From an uncultured bacterium (GTDB lineage Bacteria; Eisenbacteria; RBG-16-71-46; CAIMUX01): a DNA stretch of 5,810 nt. The notes below the pieces were generated by a model. The model worked only from the letters and a program-made list of their open reading frames with translations, was not told where the DNA came from and searched no databases. This document shows, piece by piece, positions 4,663-5,810 of this stretch. How positions within the stretch are numbered: position 1 is the stretch's first letter; the number at the start of each line of letters is the position of its first letter. The stretch is from assembly GCA_946886185.1 (NCBI GenBank), contig CAMPIC010000217.1:1-5810 (forward strand). Reading direction: 5' to 3'. The position numbers were made by a program, and so were the translations under genes.

Positions 4663-5810
4663 GCGGCAAGCCCGGTTCGATCAGGCCCGATCCGAACCGG
4701 TCCGGTTCGAGCAGGTCCGACCCAAGCCGGCTCGATACGAGCAGGTCCGACCCAAGCCGGCTCGATACGAGCAGGTCCGATCCGAGTAGCAAGTTGGATC
4801 CAACGGACAGGCACAACATGAGCACCCGGAGCGGGAGTCCCGACGCCATGGGCAGTCCCGACACGAACGGCAACCTTGGCGCGACCGGTAAGCCGCTTCC
4901 GTCTGGACGGCTCGAAGAGCACTTCGCCGACAAGGCGCCGCTCTATCGGCCTTCAGAGGCGCGCGCCGAAGCGAATCGGTGTCTCTACTGTTTCGATGCG
5001 CCCTGCGTCCACGCCTGCCCGACTGCGATCGATGTTCCGAAGTTCATCAAGAGGATTGCGACGGGCGATCTTCTCGGTTCGGCGCGCACGATCCTGGAGT
5101 CGAACCTGCTGGGCTATTCGTGCGGGCGCGTCTGTCCGGTGGAGGTGCTCTGCGCCGGAGCCTGCGTGTACAACCATCGCGACCAGCCGCCCATCCAGAT
5201 CGGCCGTCTCCAGCGCTATGCGGTCGAGACCGCGCTCGCGAGCAATCGGCCGCTCCTGAAGGCGAAGCCGATTCGAACTGGCCGTGTGGCTCTGGTCGGG
5301 GCGGGTCCTGCCTCGCTGTCCTGCGCGGGAGTGCTGGCGCTCGCCGGCGTCGACACAGTGATCTACGAGAGCAATTCCTGGCCGGGCGGGCTCAACACCA
5401 CCGGAGTCGCTCCGTACAAGATGCCCGCTTCCGATGCGTTGATGGAAGTGGAGTTCATCCGCTCCCTCGGCGTCCGGATCGAAGCGGGCCAGCGGGTCGG
5501 CGTAGACATCGAGGTCCAAACGCTCCTGCGTGATCACGACGCGATCTTTCTCGGTCTCGGACTCGGAGCAGACCGCCGACTCGGCATTCCCGGCGAAGGA
5601 GGGGATGGCGTGATCGGCGCCGTCGCCCTGATCGAACGTCTGAAGCTCGACCCTGATGCAGTCGGTCTCATTCAACCGCGGAAACGCACTCCCGGAGCGG
5701 GAGTGGGCAGCCTCGTCGCATCGAACCAGGATTCGTGGACAGTCCCGCATTCAGACGAGACGAACCCTGATCCTCGGGGTGTTGCACATTCAGGCGGGCC
5801 GAACCCTGAT
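4659..5810 (+). CDS. preT: Dihydropyrimidine dehydrogenase, Fe-S/flavin (PreT-like) subunit, N-terminal part (3' end outside window)
   Basis: The frame is open for 384 codons to the window edge. PreT takes electrons from NAD(P)H through FAD and two [4Fe-4S] clusters to its partner PreA, which reduces uracil or thymine. All eight cluster ligands seen in mammalian DPD are present at identical spacing: Cys108, Cys111, Cys116, Cys120 (CLYCFDAPCVHACP), Cys159, Cys165, Cys169 (CPVEVLCAGAC) and Gln185 in IGRLQ. The FAD Rossmann loop GAGPASLSCA (214-223) has Ser where many relatives have Gly, as in human DPD; PGGLNTTGVAPYKMP follows. Residues 1-83, before the conserved RLEEHFADKAPLY, are low-complexity repeat. 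From about residue 335 the protein leaves the family and enters another repeat, just where the NAD(P)-binding domain should begin. A start at 4818 (Met54) would remove the 10-residue repeat. preA is expected downstream. Confidence 0.92.
   Translation, partial: MSGKPGSIRPDPNRSGSSRSDPSRLDTSRSDPSRLDTSRSDPSSKLDPTDRHNMSTRSGSPDAMGSPDTNGNLGATGKPLPSGRLEEHFADKAPLYRPSEARAEANRCLYCFDAPCVHACPTAIDVPKFIKRIATGDLLGSARTILESNLLGYSCGRVCPVEVLCAGACVYNHRDQPPIQIGRLQRYAVETALASNRPLLKAKPIRTGRVALVGAGPASLSCAGVLALAGVDTVIYESNSWPGGLNTTGVAPYKMPASDALMEVEFIRSLGVRIEAGQRVGVDIEVQTLLRDHDAIFLGLGLGADRRLGIPGEGGDGVIGAVALIERLKLDPDAVGLIQPRKRTPGAGVGSLVASNQDSWTVPHSDETNPDPRGVAHSGGPNPD
4668..4790 (+). repeat. 30-bp in-frame tandem repeat at the start of preT
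   Basis: Units start at 4683, 4713, 4743 and 4773 (last one partial), and a diverged part-unit lies before 4683. The units at 4713-4742 and 4743-4772 are identical. Each unit encodes ten residues (RSDPSRLDTS; a variant RPDPNRSGSS in the first). If the ATG at 4659 is used, they form residues 9-48 of PreT, a Ser/Arg/Asp-rich, probably disordered tail. Each of the identical units contains CTCGATACGAG, a 4-bp stem with a 3-base loop, and arms CCGG...CCGG that could pair between units. Confidence 0.9.
4833..4904 (+). repeat. Decayed 18-bp in-frame repeat in the preT leader
   Basis: Four 18-bp blocks start at 4833, 4851, 4869 and 4887 and encode GSPDAM, GSPDTN, GNLGAT and GKPLPS. The first two share AGTCCCGAC; the last two keep little more than the leading Gly codon and phase. 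It lies between the 30-bp array and the conserved core of PreT, and is retained whichever ATG is used, at least in part. Confidence 0.5.
5723..5810 (+). repeat. 39-bp in-frame tandem repeat inside preT, cut by the window end
   Basis: The motif GAACC with a following GAT recurs at 5723, 5762 and 5801, exactly 39 bp apart. A 24-bp block (5748-5771 and 5787-5810) matches at 21 of 24 positions. The reading frame of preT stays open, giving 13-residue units: NQDSWTVPHSDET, NPDPRGVAHSGGP, then NPD at the edge. At least two full units are seen; the array may continue beyond the window. Confidence 0.8.

Noticed and set aside
4953..5750. A 265-codon - strand frame at the window end
   Set aside because: It is antisense to preT, whose eight Fe-S ligands and FAD motif establish the coding strand.

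Overview
The window is a GC-rich (by eye a little over 60% G+C), tightly packed stretch of bacterial DNA in which every recognisable gene lies on the + strand. It reads as one operon for reductive pyrimidine catabolism. In window order it holds: the 3' part of a (methyl)malonate-semialdehyde dehydrogenase (1-588); a beta-ureidopropionase (919-1785); a dihydropyrimidinase (1888-3276); a class III, PLP-dependent, AGXT2-like aminotransferase (3328-4662); and the 5' part of the Fe-S/flavin subunit of an NAD(P)-dependent dihydropyrimidine dehydrogenase, PreT-like (4659 to the window end).

Together these account for a full route. PreT, with a PreA partner expected just downstream, would reduce uracil or thymine. 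Dihydropyrimidinase opens the ring and beta-ureidopropionase releases beta-alanine or beta-aminoisobutyrate plus CO2 and ammonia. The aminotransferase makes (methyl)malonate semialdehyde, and the dehydrogenase turns that into acetyl-CoA or propionyl-CoA. All catalytic and metal- or cofactor-binding residues that can be checked by eye are present. The one exception is the dehydrogenase catalytic Cys, which should lie a few codons before base 1.

The unusual content is not the enzymes but the short tandem repeats around and inside them. A 330-bp gap between the first two genes is mostly an array of about thirteen 21-bp units, each with a GCTC-NN-GAGC dyad. The start of preT carries an in-frame 30-bp array (10 residues per unit), then a decayed 18-bp array. 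Near the window end preT carries a second in-frame array of 39 bp (13 residues), where homologues join the FAD and NAD(P) domains. The arrays are unrelated in sequence, but every period is a multiple of three.

The organism cannot be named from this window. GC content, gene set and preT type suggest a GC-rich, probably environmental bacterium. I see no tRNA, rRNA, CRISPR array, insertion sequence or convincing sigma-70 promoter.
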